Numbered from the stretch's first letter, positions 24,420 to 33,562 are shown. The stretch: 64,000 nucleotides of DNA from Lentilactobacillus senioris DSM 24302 = JCM 17472 (GCF_001436555.1 NZ_AYZR01000009.1:186001-250000), one strand, 5' to 3'. Translations and numbers: made by a program. The notes: a model not told the origin generated them from the sequence alone.

Positions 24420-25571
24420 TTAAACAAACATATTTTGCATTAAATACTTTTTAAGTGTTTTGAGTTGATCTAAGTGTTGTTGGTTGGAAGCGATAAGGTT
24501 GTCTAAGTTTTGAAAAAATGAGCTGATTTGCTTTTGTTCGTCATAGTTTGGAACGACTATATCAAGATCAGACAATTTTGCTAAATTCAAATTTGCTTGT
24601 GAACTAGTTTCAGCTTTGCGCTTTAAACCATTGCTAAATTTATCAATTAATGTCTTTATAAACACGACATCGGAGTTTTTAGCTGTGAATCCAATAACGC
24701 TGTCTGGAAAGGCAGCATCGATGCCCAAAATGCTTGTCTCTGCTATGTTGGCAGCTATAGTAATTAATAGCGTTCCAGACGGCCAAAGTTTGCTTTGTGC
24801 CAAACCAAAATCGTTGTATGTTTGAGAATAATTCGTAAGAAACAATCCAGCGCTAGCAACATCGCCAGTTTGAACGAACGGATACTTGCCACCAAATAAT
24901 TTTTTATCATTTCTTGGGCGATGTTTTGACTTTCCACGTGCTATATCTCCAACGTCCGTAAGTTTACGCTGTTCCCAAGGGTCAGTGAAGCCTTTGAACC
25001 TCCACTCTTGATCGAATATTTTTTGCATCAAAAGTTTCTTCAACATTTGTAGGTTATCAAGCTTCTTTTGATGAAGAGTGATAGTGCCGTCTAATCCATC
25101 TAAAACAGACACTATTGTTTCCTGTTCTGCTGGACTTGGAAATTTAATTTTCATATCAGCAATCATTTCCATTCGAACACTATCAACTGATGTTTTTGCT
25201 GTCATTGACATTACACGACGATAAAAATTCTTTGAAAAATAGTGATAAAAATATTTCGCCGATACTCCATGATTAAAGTTAAACATCCTATATACACGTT
25301 GATGCAAGTTATACTTACCATTTACATAATGAAAAACTTTTCCTGTACCAACACCATCTCCAACTGTCAAAACAGCTTCTTGGTCATAAAGATATTCATT
25401 ACTTCGTTCAATTGTCACAGAACGAACATAAAATGGATATTTACCATCTTCAACTTTATCTTGAGTATTACCTTTGCCAGTAGAAATATCACATAATTCT
25501 TTTGTCTTACGCCGTTCCCAGTCATCCTTAAATCCCTTAAACCTAATTCTAGGCGTCATTTTTTCATCCAT
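24420..25571 (-). CDS. hsdS: Type I restriction-modification specificity subunit (active copy)
   Basis: 383 residues in two similar halves. Each starts with a WERRK or WEQRK block (FKDDWERRKTKEL; FTDPWEQRKLTDV), contains a variable target recognition domain (about 20-150 and 205-335), and ends in a conserved helical repeat (LDGTITLHQKKLDNLQMLKKLLMQ; LDNLIASNQQHLDQLKTL). The halves define the bipartite DNA target of the HsdM2S methylase and the full restriction complex. The start overlaps the hsdM stop as TAATG, giving coupled translation. Inverted repeats shared with the silent cassette make TRD exchange likely. Confidence 0.94.
   Translation of the reverse strand: MDEKMTPRIRFKGFKDDWERRKTKELCDISTGKGNTQDKVEDGKYPFYVRSVTIERSNEYLYDQEAVLTVGDGVGTGKVFHYVNGKYNLHQRVYRMFNFNHGVSAKYFYHYFSKNFYRRVMSMTAKTSVDSVRMEMIADMKIKFPSPAEQETIVSVLDGLDGTITLHQKKLDNLQMLKKLLMQKIFDQEWRFKGFTDPWEQRKLTDVGDIARGKSKHRPRNDKKLFGGKYPFVQTGDVASAGLFLTNYSQTYNDFGLAQSKLWPSGTLLITIAANIAETSILGIDAAFPDSVIGFTAKNSDVVFIKTLIDKFSNGLKRKAETSSQANLNLAKLSDLDIVVPNYDEQKQISSFFQNLDNLIASNQQHLDQLKTLKKYLMQNMFV
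24481..24498 (-). repeat. Inverted repeat B, active copy
   Basis: TGGTTGGAAGCGATAAGG on plus, the exact inverse of 23303-23320. Together with the silent copy it bounds a segment of about 1.2 kb containing the recombinase gene. Confidence 0.88.
24964..24979 (-). repeat. Near repeat A' at the TRD2 boundary of active hsdS
   Basis: Reads CTTGGGAACAGCGTAA on minus and differs by one base from the silent copy at 22849-22864. Crossing over here keeps both reading frames and would replace TRD2 with the silent TRD. Confidence 0.7.
25506..25520 (-). repeat. Inverted repeat A, TRD1 boundary of active hsdS
   Basis: CTTACGCCGTTCCCA on plus, exact inverse of 22851-22865, in the same codon phase as the silent copy. 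Confidence 0.85.
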
Positions 25572-27163
25572 TACTTAAACAGCTCCTTTAACTTCTCAAG
25601 CTGCTGTTGAGCGTCAGGGTCTTGACCGACCAGTTCAGCTAGCATACTGGTAAATTCTGTTTCCTGTTCAGCGATTTCTTGATTAGTAGTTTGGATATCA
25701 GCCACTAATTTATCCACATCAACCGGTGGTTCCTCTTCAAACGTATCTACATAGCGCGGAATATTTAAATTAAAGTCGTTTTCCTTAATTTCATCAAGGG
25801 TTGCAACATGGGCATACTTATCCACATCAGCTCGTTGTTGGTAAGTTTCCACAATCTTATCCACTTGTTCGTCCGTTAAATTATTTTGGTTTTTTCCCTT
25901 CTCAAAGTCATTAGAGGCATCGATAAAGAAAATATCATCAATAGTACGTTGTTTCTTAAATACTAAGACTACCGTTGGAATTGACGTTCCATAAAATAAG
26001 TTAGCTGGTAATCCAATTACGCCGTCCAGCACATTATCGCGTTCAATCATGAAGCGGCGAATCACTCCTTCGGCAGCCCCGCGGAAAAGTACTCCATGTG
26101 GTAAAACTACTGCCATCCTGCCGTCATCATTCAAGTGGAATAGCATGTGCTCTACAAAGGCAAAATCAGCCTTAGATTTAGGCGCAGTTTTCCCGTATTT
26201 TCGGAACCGTTCATCGTCTAACTTGCCATCTGTACTCCATTTAGCCGAATATGGTGGGTTAGCCACCACCGCATCAAATCGTTGACCGGCAAACTTATCG
26301 TCTTCTAATGTATCGCCTTGCTTCATTTCAAAACGGCTAAAATTGATGCCGTGCATCAACATGTTCATCCGAGCCAGGTTAAATGTCGTGCCGTTCAATT
26401 CCTGCCCGTAGTAGTTTCCAACGCGAGCGTAATTACCTACTTGCAATAACAGAGAACCAGATCCCATCGTAGGATCATACACACTTTTAATTTCAGGTCT
26501 ATCTAACGTTACTAACCTGGACAATAATTTGGAGACTTGTTGCGGGGTATAGAATTCACCAGCCTTTTTACCAGCAGTAGAAGCAAATTGACCGATCAAA
26601 TATTCGTAAGCATCCCCCAAAACATCAATCTCAGCTTTACCTTCACCAAAGTCCAAATCAGCTAAATTCAACATCACTTTGGCAATTAAATCACTTCGCT
26701 GAGCCACGGTAGAGCCTAATCTAGATGAGTTTAAGTCTAAATCTTCGAATAAGCCCCGAAAATCAGTTTCAGATTCCTTACCAATTGTGGAATTTTCCAA
26801 TTCATTAACCGCATTAGCCAATTTTTCCACATCGAAATGGCCTGCTTGAATATCCGCCACTAAGCTAGAAAATAAATTATCCGGACTAATGAAAAAACCT
26901 AAAATATTGGTAATTGCATCTTGCAACATATCTCTCATATCTTCATCAGCATAGGCTTCTTCAAATGTTATCCCGTCGTTGGCTAACTGTTCAGCAGCCA
27001 CATCATCTTCTCTTTGGGATAAGAAGCGGTAAAAAATTAATCCTAAAATATAATTCCGAAATTCGCTCGCATCCATATTGCCCCGTAAATCATTGGCAAT
27101 ACTCCACAAGCGTTTTTGTAATTCAGCCTGCTGTTGAGCTTGCTGAGTGTGTGTTTCTGACAT
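25571..27163 (-). CDS. hsdM: Type I N6-adenine DNA methyltransferase subunit
   Basis: 530 residues: N-terminal HsdM helical domain (LWSIANDLRGNMDASEFRNY), then a gamma-class methyltransferase with AdoMet motif DPTMGSGSLL, the FYTPQQV block and catalytic NPPY at 302-305. It modifies adenine within the sequence set by HsdS and supplies the methylase core of the complex. It follows hsdR by 12 bases and is translationally coupled to hsdS. A C-terminal coiled coil (QEIAEQETEFTSML onwards) is typical for contact with HsdS. Confidence 0.96.
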   Translation of the reverse strand: MSETHTQQAQQQAELQKRLWSIANDLRGNMDASEFRNYILGLIFYRFLSQREDDVAAEQLANDGITFEEAYADEDMRDMLQDAITNILGFFISPDNLFSSLVADIQAGHFDVEKLANAVNELENSTIGKESETDFRGLFEDLDLNSSRLGSTVAQRSDLIAKVMLNLADLDFGEGKAEIDVLGDAYEYLIGQFASTAGKKAGEFYTPQQVSKLLSRLVTLDRPEIKSVYDPTMGSGSLLLQVGNYARVGNYYGQELNGTTFNLARMNMLMHGINFSRFEMKQGDTLEDDKFAGQRFDAVVANPPYSAKWSTDGKLDDERFRKYGKTAPKSKADFAFVEHMLFHLNDDGRMAVVLPHGVLFRGAAEGVIRRFMIERDNVLDGVIGLPANLFYGTSIPTVVLVFKKQRTIDDIFFIDASNDFEKGKNQNNLTDEQVDKIVETYQQRADVDKYAHVATLDEIKENDFNLNIPRYVDTFEEEPPVDVDKLVADIQTTNQEIAEQETEFTSMLAELVGQDPDAQQQLEKLKELFK

Positions 27164-27175
27164 AATTCTTTTCTC

Positions 27176-30058
27176 CTACGACATCGTGAACCGCTCAACG
27201 GTTTGCAACACGAAACTCTTTATTTTTTTTGATAATGAAACTTTTTCCTTAAAACCATAGCCCGCTTTATTCAACTCTTCTGTTACCCTTCTGGGGTTAG
27301 TATGACCGTAAAAATCATAATCATCAATTTCACTATTAATTAATTGGGCCGGCAACTTATTTTCTTCAGCAAAATCATTTACTTCTAATTTGCGGCGTTG
27401 AGCCAAGAATTGGTTTAATTCATCGCCCACATTAGCATTATCTGGCAAATTAGGCACAACTGAATCCAAGAAGGCAGCAATCAAATCAGCCTTAGATCTT
27501 AACTTCAGATCATTAGTATCGTTAAGCATTTGTTTGATCCGCTTACTATCAGATTGACGATTAGCTTGAGAATCTAAATCGATCGCTTTGACCAAGTTAA
27601 TAATATAATCAACATCAATTCGATCAGTTTCTAGCAATTCAATTTCAAAGTTAATATCTTCCAAAATAGAGGCTGCCTCTGGCTGTTCTCTATTGCGTTG
27701 CAAGTAACGATAGGCATCCACATATTTACTTTGAAAATCAGCCATTAACTGGGCATTAAGACCATCTGCAGCAAAATTATCCCACTTAAAATCTTCATAG
27801 ACTCTGATCTTATTATGAATACGTAATACTTCTCGAAAGGCTAATACAAAGGTCTTAATGGCTGAATCTCCTTGATTAAATAATTCATCCACTGCCTTTG
27901 CATCTGGAGTAATAGTTACTAAAGTAGCAATTGCTGGACGCAGTTCCGCTGCCAGTTCATCGTAACTTTTAACGTAAAAATCCTCTTTAGAACCAGCAGA
28001 ATAAAGGGTTACTGCTTGATCCGTAGCAGCCTTAAGATTTCGATAGCTAACAATATTCCCGCTGGGTTTAGAATCTGTTTCTACCCGGTTAGTCCGTGAA
28101 AATGCTTGGATCAACCCTTGATACTGCAAGTTTTTATCTACATACAAAGTGGCTAACCGCTTAGAATCAAACCCAGTTAAGAACATATTAACCACAATTA
28201 AAATATCAATATTGCTGTCAGGTGATTGATCATTATGTTCTTTCATCCGTTTAGAAACATCAGCAAAATATTCAGAAAACGTATCAGTACTAAATTCCGT
28301 TCCATACTGTTCGTTATAATCAGCAATCACTTGATCTAAGCCCAATCGAGATGATTTAATTGCTTGATCTTGTTTTTCCACTGCATTTTCTTCGTTAGCG
28401 ACCCAAGTAAAAATGGTGGTAACTTTCAACTCATGATTAGGATCTAGTTGCTTAAATGCCTGGTAGTACTTTAAAGCTATTTCCGTACTAGGAACCGTAA
28501 AAATAGCGTTATAATGACCATTTTTGGTAAGTTGCCCATGATTCATTAAGATGTGTTTAGTCACTAGTTGAATCCGTTCATCAGCTTCAAATACTTCAGC
28601 CGTATTGATTTTAGCCACTTTCTCATTAATTTCTTCAGCTGAAAAATCAGCTTTCCCTTTTAAGGTATTAATGTATTGTACGCTAAATCCTAAAACGTTA
28701 TGATCACGAATGGCGTCTTTAATAAGGTAGTGATGTAATTCTTCGTCGTACAGCGATTCGGTAGTACGACCATCTTGACCTACATTTTCTGCAAAAATAG
28801 GGGTTCCAGTAAACCCAAAATGTTGCGAATTAGCAAACCACTGATTAATGTTTTTACGCATATCACCAAATTGACTCCGATGAGCTTCGTCTTCAATAAA
28901 AATAACGTGTTTATCGTGAAACTCCGTTAGTAATTTACGATAGCTAGAATCTTCTTTCACCGCTGTATTCATTTTTTGAATGGTAGAAATAATTAGGGGT
29001 GTATCGCTAGCCTGCAACTGCCGCACCAAACTAGCGGTACTATTGGTTTGATCAATTGCAGGTTCATTTGTAGTTGACTGGGCTGAATAGGCATTAAAAT
29101 TCTTAGCCGTTTGGATATCCAAATCAGAACGATCGATTAGGAAAATAACTTTTTCTGCATCTGTTTCCCTAGTCAAAATCTGGCTGGCTTTAAAAGCCGT
29201 AATGGTTTTTCCTGAACCAGTTGTGTGCCATACATAACCATTTTTATCAGGATGATTTTGAGCCTGATTAACAATGGCCTCCACTGCGTAAACTTGATAG
29301 GGTCGCATAATCATAATACTGTCATTACTATGATCAAAAACGGTGTACTTACTAATCATGCTATGTAACCTAGATTTACTCAAAAATGAAGCGGTGAAAT
29401 CAGTAATATCATTTAACCAATTATTTTCTTCATCAGTCCAATAAAACATAAAATTAGCATTTAAATTACCATCACCATTAGCGAAGTATCTAGTATCAAC
29501 ACCGTCAGAAACTACAAAAATTTGGACGAAACGATAAAGATTTCTAAAAGAATCATTTCTATACCGAATGATTTGGTGGAAAGCTTCTTCGAAGTCCCCG
29601 CCCCGGCGTTTTAATTCTACCTGAACTAACGGCAATCCATTCACCAAAATCGTAACGTCATACCGATTAGTATATCTAGCATTAACGGTTACTTGATGAG
29701 TCACTTCAAAAATGTTATTTTCAACTACTCGTCCATCAAAGAATTCTAAATAAACGTTCGAACCATCATCACGTTGGATGCTAATCTTACCCGCTGGTTG
29801 AATATCAGATCCCCGCAATAATTGAGCAATTTCAAACAACGTTTTAGAACCAACTAATTCATTCATTACCCGACTAAATTCCGTATCGGTTAATTCTTCA
29901 TCTTTTAAGTTAACCTGATTACGTTGATTTAAAATCCTCCGAAAATGATTGATTAAGTCAGCTTCTTTATCAATTTGAATTGTTTGATAGCCTTGCTTTG
30001 CTAACTGTTGCATAAATCGATCTTCTAATTGTGCTTCAGATTCCACTTCTTTAGCCAC
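27176..30058 (-). CDS. hsdR: Type I restriction endonuclease subunit
   Basis: 960 residues. The nuclease site is D134, then E148-x-K150 in QVELK, a PD-(D/E)xK arrangement. The helicase/translocase motor has Walker A TGSGKT at 280-285 and DEAH at 390-393. The rest resembles EcoR124-type HsdR. I choose GTG 30058 as start because AAGAGGTGAG lies at perfect distance, whereas the in-frame ATGs at 30094 and 30085 have no ribosome binding site and lie next to a TATACT likely to be a -10 box. First gene of the hsdRMS operon. Confidence 0.93.
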   Translation of the reverse strand: MAKEVESEAQLEDRFMQQLAKQGYQTIQIDKEADLINHFRRILNQRNQVNLKDEELTDTEFSRVMNELVGSKTLFEIAQLLRGSDIQPAGKISIQRDDGSNVYLEFFDGRVVENNIFEVTHQVTVNARYTNRYDVTILVNGLPLVQVELKRRGGDFEEAFHQIIRYRNDSFRNLYRFVQIFVVSDGVDTRYFANGDGNLNANFMFYWTDEENNWLNDITDFTASFLSKSRLHSMISKYTVFDHSNDSIMIMRPYQVYAVEAIVNQAQNHPDKNGYVWHTTGSGKTITAFKASQILTRETDAEKVIFLIDRSDLDIQTAKNFNAYSAQSTTNEPAIDQTNSTASLVRQLQASDTPLIISTIQKMNTAVKEDSSYRKLLTEFHDKHVIFIEDEAHRSQFGDMRKNINQWFANSQHFGFTGTPIFAENVGQDGRTTESLYDEELHHYLIKDAIRDHNVLGFSVQYINTLKGKADFSAEEINEKVAKINTAEVFEADERIQLVTKHILMNHGQLTKNGHYNAIFTVPSTEIALKYYQAFKQLDPNHELKVTTIFTWVANEENAVEKQDQAIKSSRLGLDQVIADYNEQYGTEFSTDTFSEYFADVSKRMKEHNDQSPDSNIDILIVVNMFLTGFDSKRLATLYVDKNLQYQGLIQAFSRTNRVETDSKPSGNIVSYRNLKAATDQAVTLYSAGSKEDFYVKSYDELAAELRPAIATLVTITPDAKAVDELFNQGDSAIKTFVLAFREVLRIHNKIRVYEDFKWDNFAADGLNAQLMADFQSKYVDAYRYLQRNREQPEAASILEDINFEIELLETDRIDVDYIINLVKAIDLDSQANRQSDSKRIKQMLNDTNDLKLRSKADLIAAFLDSVVPNLPDNANVGDELNQFLAQRRKLEVNDFAEENKLPAQLINSEIDDYDFYGHTNPRRVTEELNKAGYGFKEKVSLSKKIKSFVLQTVERFTMS

Positions 30059-30123
30059 TTGGCTCACCTCTTTTGAGTCCTTCATATCTGTCATTAGTAT
30101 ATCAAATTACTGAATATTAAAAA

Positions 30124-30145
30124 ACGCCAGCAATATTGCTGGCGT
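30124..30145 (-). terminator. Perfect hairpin upstream of hsdR
   Basis: A 22-base perfect palindrome with core CGCCAGCAATATTGCTGGCG. On the minus strand it is followed by TTTTTT, like an intrinsic terminator, yet no minus-strand gene precedes it and it lies 66 bases before the hsdR start. It may shield hsdR from antisense-strand transcription, be an attenuator, or be left from a lost gene. Confidence 0.6.
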
Positions 30146-30197
30146 CTTTAATCTCTTTAGTTCTTACCTATTCTTTAATAGAACTCTTACCCTTTTA

Positions 30198-30212
30198 TTA
30201 TAATCATTTTTA
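30198..30212. promoter_or_regulatory. Possible PerR/Fur-type box before the OsmC gene
   Basis: TTATAATCATTTTTA agrees with the PerR box TTATAATNATTATAA at 13 of 15 positions. It is about 90 bases before the start of a peroxide-related gene. Confidence 0.3.
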
Positions 30213-30303
30213 ATGAAAACCATTCTCTCATAAGCAAATTAATATCTGTCCCTCACAATCTGCGCTAAACTTACAATAACAACTATTATTTGGAGGGATT
30301 ACC

Positions 30304-30723
30304 ATGGCAAGATTTATCACTCATACCAAGCTCAAATCCGTTGGCCGCCAAACCATTAATCAGGCGGGGACTCACCAGTATTTAGCAGATGAACCATTGT
30401 CTCAGCACGGCACAGATGCCGGTCCATCTCCCGTTCAGTACCTCTTAGGATCCCTAGGTTCTTGTCTAGGAGCAAGTATTCGGAGCGTTGCTGATAAGGA
30501 TCCCAACGTTGAAATCAAGCTGTTCAATGTTGATACCCTCGGTGAAATGGAGATCTACCCTGATAAATCATCAAAGATCGTAAATATTTCAGTTAAAATC
30601 ACTTGTCACACTAATTTAGAGCCGGAACAGCAAACCAATTTAATTAACCGCGCCATTCATATTTGTACCGTTCACAACACTTTAAAAGCAGCGATTCCAA
30701 TCGAAATTGAAATCCTAGATTAA
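30304..30723 (+). CDS. OsmC/Ohr family peroxidase-like protein
   Basis: 139 residues of the OsmC/Ohr superfamily, which reduces organic hydroperoxides with a reactive Cys pair. C54 lies in LGSCLGAS and C121 in IHICTVHNTLK, at the positions of the peroxidatic and resolving Cys of the family. A third Cys (C101) is present. Sequence style is closer to the YhfA/OsmC-like group than to Ohr. Ribosome binding site TTGGAGGG. Transcribed alone and ended by the hairpin at 30735. Confidence 0.87.
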   Translation: MARFITHTKLKSVGRQTINQAGTHQYLADEPLSQHGTDAGPSPVQYLLGSLGSCLGASIRSVADKDPNVEIKLFNVDTLGEMEIYPDKSSKIVNISVKITCHTNLEPEQQTNLINRAIHICTVHNTLKAAIPIEIEILD

Positions 30724-30734
30724 TAACTTTATCT

Positions 30735-30769
30735 GTTAGCACTCTATGTTACCGTGTGCTAACTTTTTT
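30735..30769 (+). terminator. Terminator of osmC that doubles as a CIRCE-like element
   Basis: The hairpin GTTAGCAC/GTGCTAAC followed by six T is a normal terminator. Read as a 9-9-9 pattern, TTAGCACTC, nine bases, GTGTGCTAA (30736-30762) also matches the HrcA-binding CIRCE element TTAGCACTC-N9-GAGTGCTAA with a single mismatch. It lies about 170 bases before clpL. Confidence 0.65.
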
Positions 30770-30834
30770 AATACGACATTTTAAAAACGTTGTTATATCA
30801 ACAACCATCAACAGAATTCTCTTGAGCGTATCAT

Positions 30835-30863
30835 TTGTAGTCATTACAAAATAATGATAGTAT
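30835..30863 (+). promoter_or_regulatory. Probable clpL promoter with overlapping inverted repeat
   Basis: TTGTAG (30835-30840), 17 bases, TAGTAT (30858-30863). The spacer holds TTTGTA-GTCAT-TACAAA and TCATTA-CAAAA-TAATGA inverted repeats, which could be operators. No CtsR heptad repeat (GGTCAAA) is seen. Confidence 0.55.
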
Positions 30864-30934
30864 AAGAGTGTTGAAAGAAAAAATATTTTAGTCTTTAATT
30901 TTAAAATCACTCGTTTTAAGGGAGGAATTATTAC

Positions 30935-32995
30935 ATGAATAACGATATGTTTGGCTTTAACAACTTAGACGATATTTTAAACGATCCATTCTTCCGGAAC
31001 GCTATGAACGCTGGCAACGGTCGAATGACTATTAACGGGCAACCAGTGAGCCCTGAACAATTAAAACAAATGCAGGCTGAACAAGGCGGCCAGCAACCAC
31101 AACAATCTAAGAGCAAACGCCCTCTGCTCGATGAGTATGGAACAGATATGACTCAATTGGCTAAAGACGGGGATTTAGATCCCGTAATTGGTCGAGACAA
31201 CGAAATTGAACAAATGGAAGAAGTCTTGAGTCGTCGAAGTAAGAATAACCCCGTTTTAATTGGGGAAGCCGGGGTTGGTAAGACCGCCGTCGTTGAAGGA
31301 TTGGCTCAAAAAATTGTCGACGGTGACGTTTCTGAAAAACTCTTAAACAAGCGCATCATCTCCATTGACGTTGTTTCCTTAGTTCAAGGTACCGGTGTCC
31401 GGGGCCAATTTGAAGAACGGATGAAACAATTGATCGACGAAGTTTCAGAAAACAGTGACATCATTCTCTTTATTGACGAAATTCACCAAATCGTTGGTGC
31501 TGGTTCTACCGGCGAAGGTGATAAGATGGATGCTGGTAACATTTTGAAACCTAAACTAGCTCGTGGTGAATTCCAATTAATCGGTGCCACTACTAACGCT
31601 GAATTCCGTGATATTGAAAAGGATCAAGCTTTGGCTCGACGTTTCCAACCAATTACGGTTAACGAGCCTAACGAAGAAAACACCATCCAAATTTTGGAAG
31701 GCTTAGCTCCTAAATACGAAAAGTATCACCACGTTCACTACACTCCTGATGCTTTGAAGGCTGCCGTTTCATTAGGTAATCGTTACATCCAAGACCGGAT
31801 GAATCCTGATAAGGCAATTGATTTGATTGATCAAGCCGGTGCTAAAGTGGCCATGACTTCTCACCTTTCCAAGGACAAAGCTACCTTACAACAACAAGCT
31901 GAAAATCTTGAAAAACAAAAGAACGAAGCTTCTCAAGCTGAAGATTTTGAAAAGGCCGCTCAACTTAAAGACCGCATTGGTAAAATTAATCAACAAATTG
32001 AAGATATCGATGATGGTAAAAAGGTAGAAACGCCAGATGTTACTGCAGCTAACATTCAAGCAGTAGTTGAAAAAATCACTGGAGTTCCTGTTACTAGCGT
32101 TGACGAAGACGAAGTTAGCCAATTAAAGAACTTAGACAAGGACATGAAAGCCGAAGTTATTGGCCAAAATAAAGCTATCGACGCTATTTCTGCAGCTATC
32201 AAGCGTAGCCGGGTCGGCTTTACTCAAGGTAACCGCCCTATTGGTAGTTTCCTCTTCGTTGGCCCTACCGGAGTTGGTAAAACTCAAACTGCTAAAGCTT
32301 TAGCCAAAGAATTGTTTGGAACTGAAGATTCCATGATTCGGTTCGATATGTCTGAATACATGGATAAGATTAGCGCAAGCAAATTAATCGGTTCAGCTCC
32401 CGGCTACGTGGGTTACGGTGAAGGTGGCCGATTGACTGAAGCTGTTCGGCGTCATCCATACAGTTTGATCTTAATGGATGAAATTGAAAAGGCTCATCCA
32501 GACGTTTTAAACTTGTTACTTCAAATCTTAGACGACGGTCGTTTAACCGATGCGCAAGGTAAAACCGTTGATTTTAGCAACACAGTTATTATCATGACCA
32601 GTAACGCTGGCCAAGATAACATCAAAGAACAACCTGATGTAATCGAACGTCTCAAGCCATTCTTTAGAATTGAATTTTTGAACCGAATCGATGATATCAT
32701 CCAATTCGAAGCTCTTTCAAAAGATAATATTTTGAAGATCTTAGACCTCATGCTTAATGATCTTAATAAGATGGTCAACAAGGCTAAGGGCATTTCCTTT
32801 ACCGTTACTAATGATGCTAAGAGTAAATTAGTAGAATTAGGCTACAACGAACAAATGGGAGCTCGTCCTATGCACCGGGTAATTACTAAAGAAATTACCG
32901 ACCCATTGACTAACGTCTACTTGGAAAATCCTGAAGTTAAGGAATACAAGGTAGCTGTTAAGGACGGCAAGGTCGTAGTTGAACCTGCCAAATAA
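30935..32995 (+). CDS. clpL: ClpL, stress AAA+ ATPase/chaperone
   Basis: 686 residues with two AAA+ modules: Walker A GEAGVGKT at 110-117 and GPTGVGKT at 443-450, Walker B LFIDEIHQ and [10 protein letters not shown]. The N terminus is a short low-complexity tail ([14 protein letters not shown], then Gln/Gly-rich to residue 57) in place of the Clp N domain, and there is no CxxC zinc finger, which separates it from ClpE. A coiled middle region around 315-355 ([18 protein letters not shown]) is UVR-like. ClpL proteins disaggregate and protect proteins during heat and acid stress and do not need ClpP. Ribosome binding site GGGAGGA. Confidence 0.9.
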   Translation: MNNDMFGFNNLDDILNDPFFRNAMNAGNGRMTINGQPVSPEQLKQMQAEQGGQQPQQSKSKRPLLDEYGTDMTQLAKDGDLDPVIGRDNEIEQMEEVLSRRSKNNPVLIGEAGVGKTAVVEGLAQKIVDGDVSEKLLNKRIISIDVVSLVQGTGVRGQFEERMKQLIDEVSENSDIILFIDEIHQIVGAGSTGEGDKMDAGNILKPKLARGEFQLIGATTNAEFRDIEKDQALARRFQPITVNEPNEENTIQILEGLAPKYEKYHHVHYTPDALKAAVSLGNRYIQDRMNPDKAIDLIDQAGAKVAMTSHLSKDKATLQQQAENLEKQKNEASQAEDFEKAAQLKDRIGKINQQIEDIDDGKKVETPDVTAANIQAVVEKITGVPVTSVDEDEVSQLKNLDKDMKAEVIGQNKAIDAISAAIKRSRVGFTQGNRPIGSFLFVGPTGVGKTQTAKALAKELFGTEDSMIRFDMSEYMDKISASKLIGSAPGYVGYGEGGRLTEAVRRHPYSLILMDEIEKAHPDVLNLLLQILDDGRLTDAQGKTVDFSNTVIIMTSNAGQDNIKEQPDVIERLKPFFRIEFLNRIDDIIQFEALSKDNILKILDLMLNDLNKMVNKAKGISFTVTNDAKSKLVELGYNEQMGARPMHRVITKEITDPLTNVYLENPEVKEYKVAVKDGKVVVEPAK

Positions 32996-33032
32996 TTTAA
33001 CTTTCTATCTAAAAAAATAAAGCGATAACATA

Positions 33033-33071
33033 AAGATCAGAGTTGCCTTCCCGGTTTCTCTGGTCTTTTTT
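33033..33071 (+). terminator. Intrinsic terminator of clpL
   Basis: AAGATCAGAG pairs with CTCTGGTCTT (one wobble), followed by TTTTT. Confidence 0.75.
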
Positions 33072-33124
33072 GAATTTAATTCAACTTTATTTTAGTTAAA
33101 ACGATTTTCATGGAGTAAAGTCGT

Positions 33125-33153
33125 TTGACATTCCCCCCAGTTGTTGGTATATT
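33125..33153 (+). promoter_or_regulatory. Strong promoter of the cold-shock gene
   Basis: Consensus TTGACA (33125-33130), 17 bases, TATATT (33148-33153). It predicts a 5' leader of about 130 bases, as is usual for csp genes. Confidence 0.8.
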
Positions 33154-33259
33154 ATGGTCAATGTGTTTTAGAGTTTCGCTTTTTAAGGTACTTGTTTTAT
33201 AGCTTTATGAAATAACTCCTTAATCGTGTTCAACTAGTTAAGATGCATTATATTAGATC

Positions 33260-33277
33260 GCGCTTAGCGCAAGGAGG
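33260..33277 (+). promoter_or_regulatory. GCGC hairpin flush against the csp ribosome binding site
   Basis: GCGCTTAGCGC (33260-33270) is immediately followed by AAGGAGG (33271-33277). In the long leader it may take part in a temperature-dependent fold that exposes or hides the site. Confidence 0.5.
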
Positions 33278-33287
33278 TTTCATTATT

Positions 33288-33494
33288 ATGAAACAAGGTA
33301 CTGTTAAATGGTTCAACGCTGATAAAGGTTATGGCTTCATTACTACTGACGATGGTGACGTATTTGTTCACTTCTCAGCTATCAACAAAGACGGCTTCAA
33401 GTCATTAGACGAAGGTCAAAAAGTTACCCTTGACGTTGAAGACAGCGACCGTGGCCCACAAGCTGCTAACGTTACTGTTGTAGAAGAAGGCTAA
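33288..33494 (+). CDS. Cold-shock protein, CspA family
   Basis: 68-residue OB-fold RNA chaperone with RNP1 [10 protein letters not shown] and RNP2 VFVHFSAI. It binds single-stranded RNA and DNA and melts mRNA structure. ATG 33288 follows AAGGAGG. A frame extending back to 33243 is part of the leader. The gene is preceded by a long leader and followed by a terminator. Confidence 0.95.
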   Translation: MKQGTVKWFNADKGYGFITTDDGDVFVHFSAINKDGFKSLDEGQKVTLDVEDSDRGPQAANVTVVEEG

Positions 33495-33511
33495 TTTTTA
33501 ATTAACTTTCC

Positions 33512-33545
33512 AAAAGAATCTGGTATTTGCCAGGTTCTTTTTTTA
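33512..33545 (+). terminator. Intrinsic terminator of the csp gene
   Basis: AAGAATCTGG pairs with CCAGGTTCTT (one wobble) around TATTTG, followed by a long T run. Confidence 0.8.
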
Positions 33546-33562
33546 TTTTTTAAACTAAATTC

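Noticed and set aside
30059-30094. ATG 30094 or 30085 as the hsdR start
   Set aside because: Neither has a ribosome binding site, and TATACT beside them looks like a -10 box. GTG 30058 has AAGAGGTGAG.
30935-32995. ClpE or ClpC identity
   Set aside because: The N terminus has no CxxC zinc finger (ClpE) and no Clp N domain (ClpC). The low-complexity start fits ClpL.
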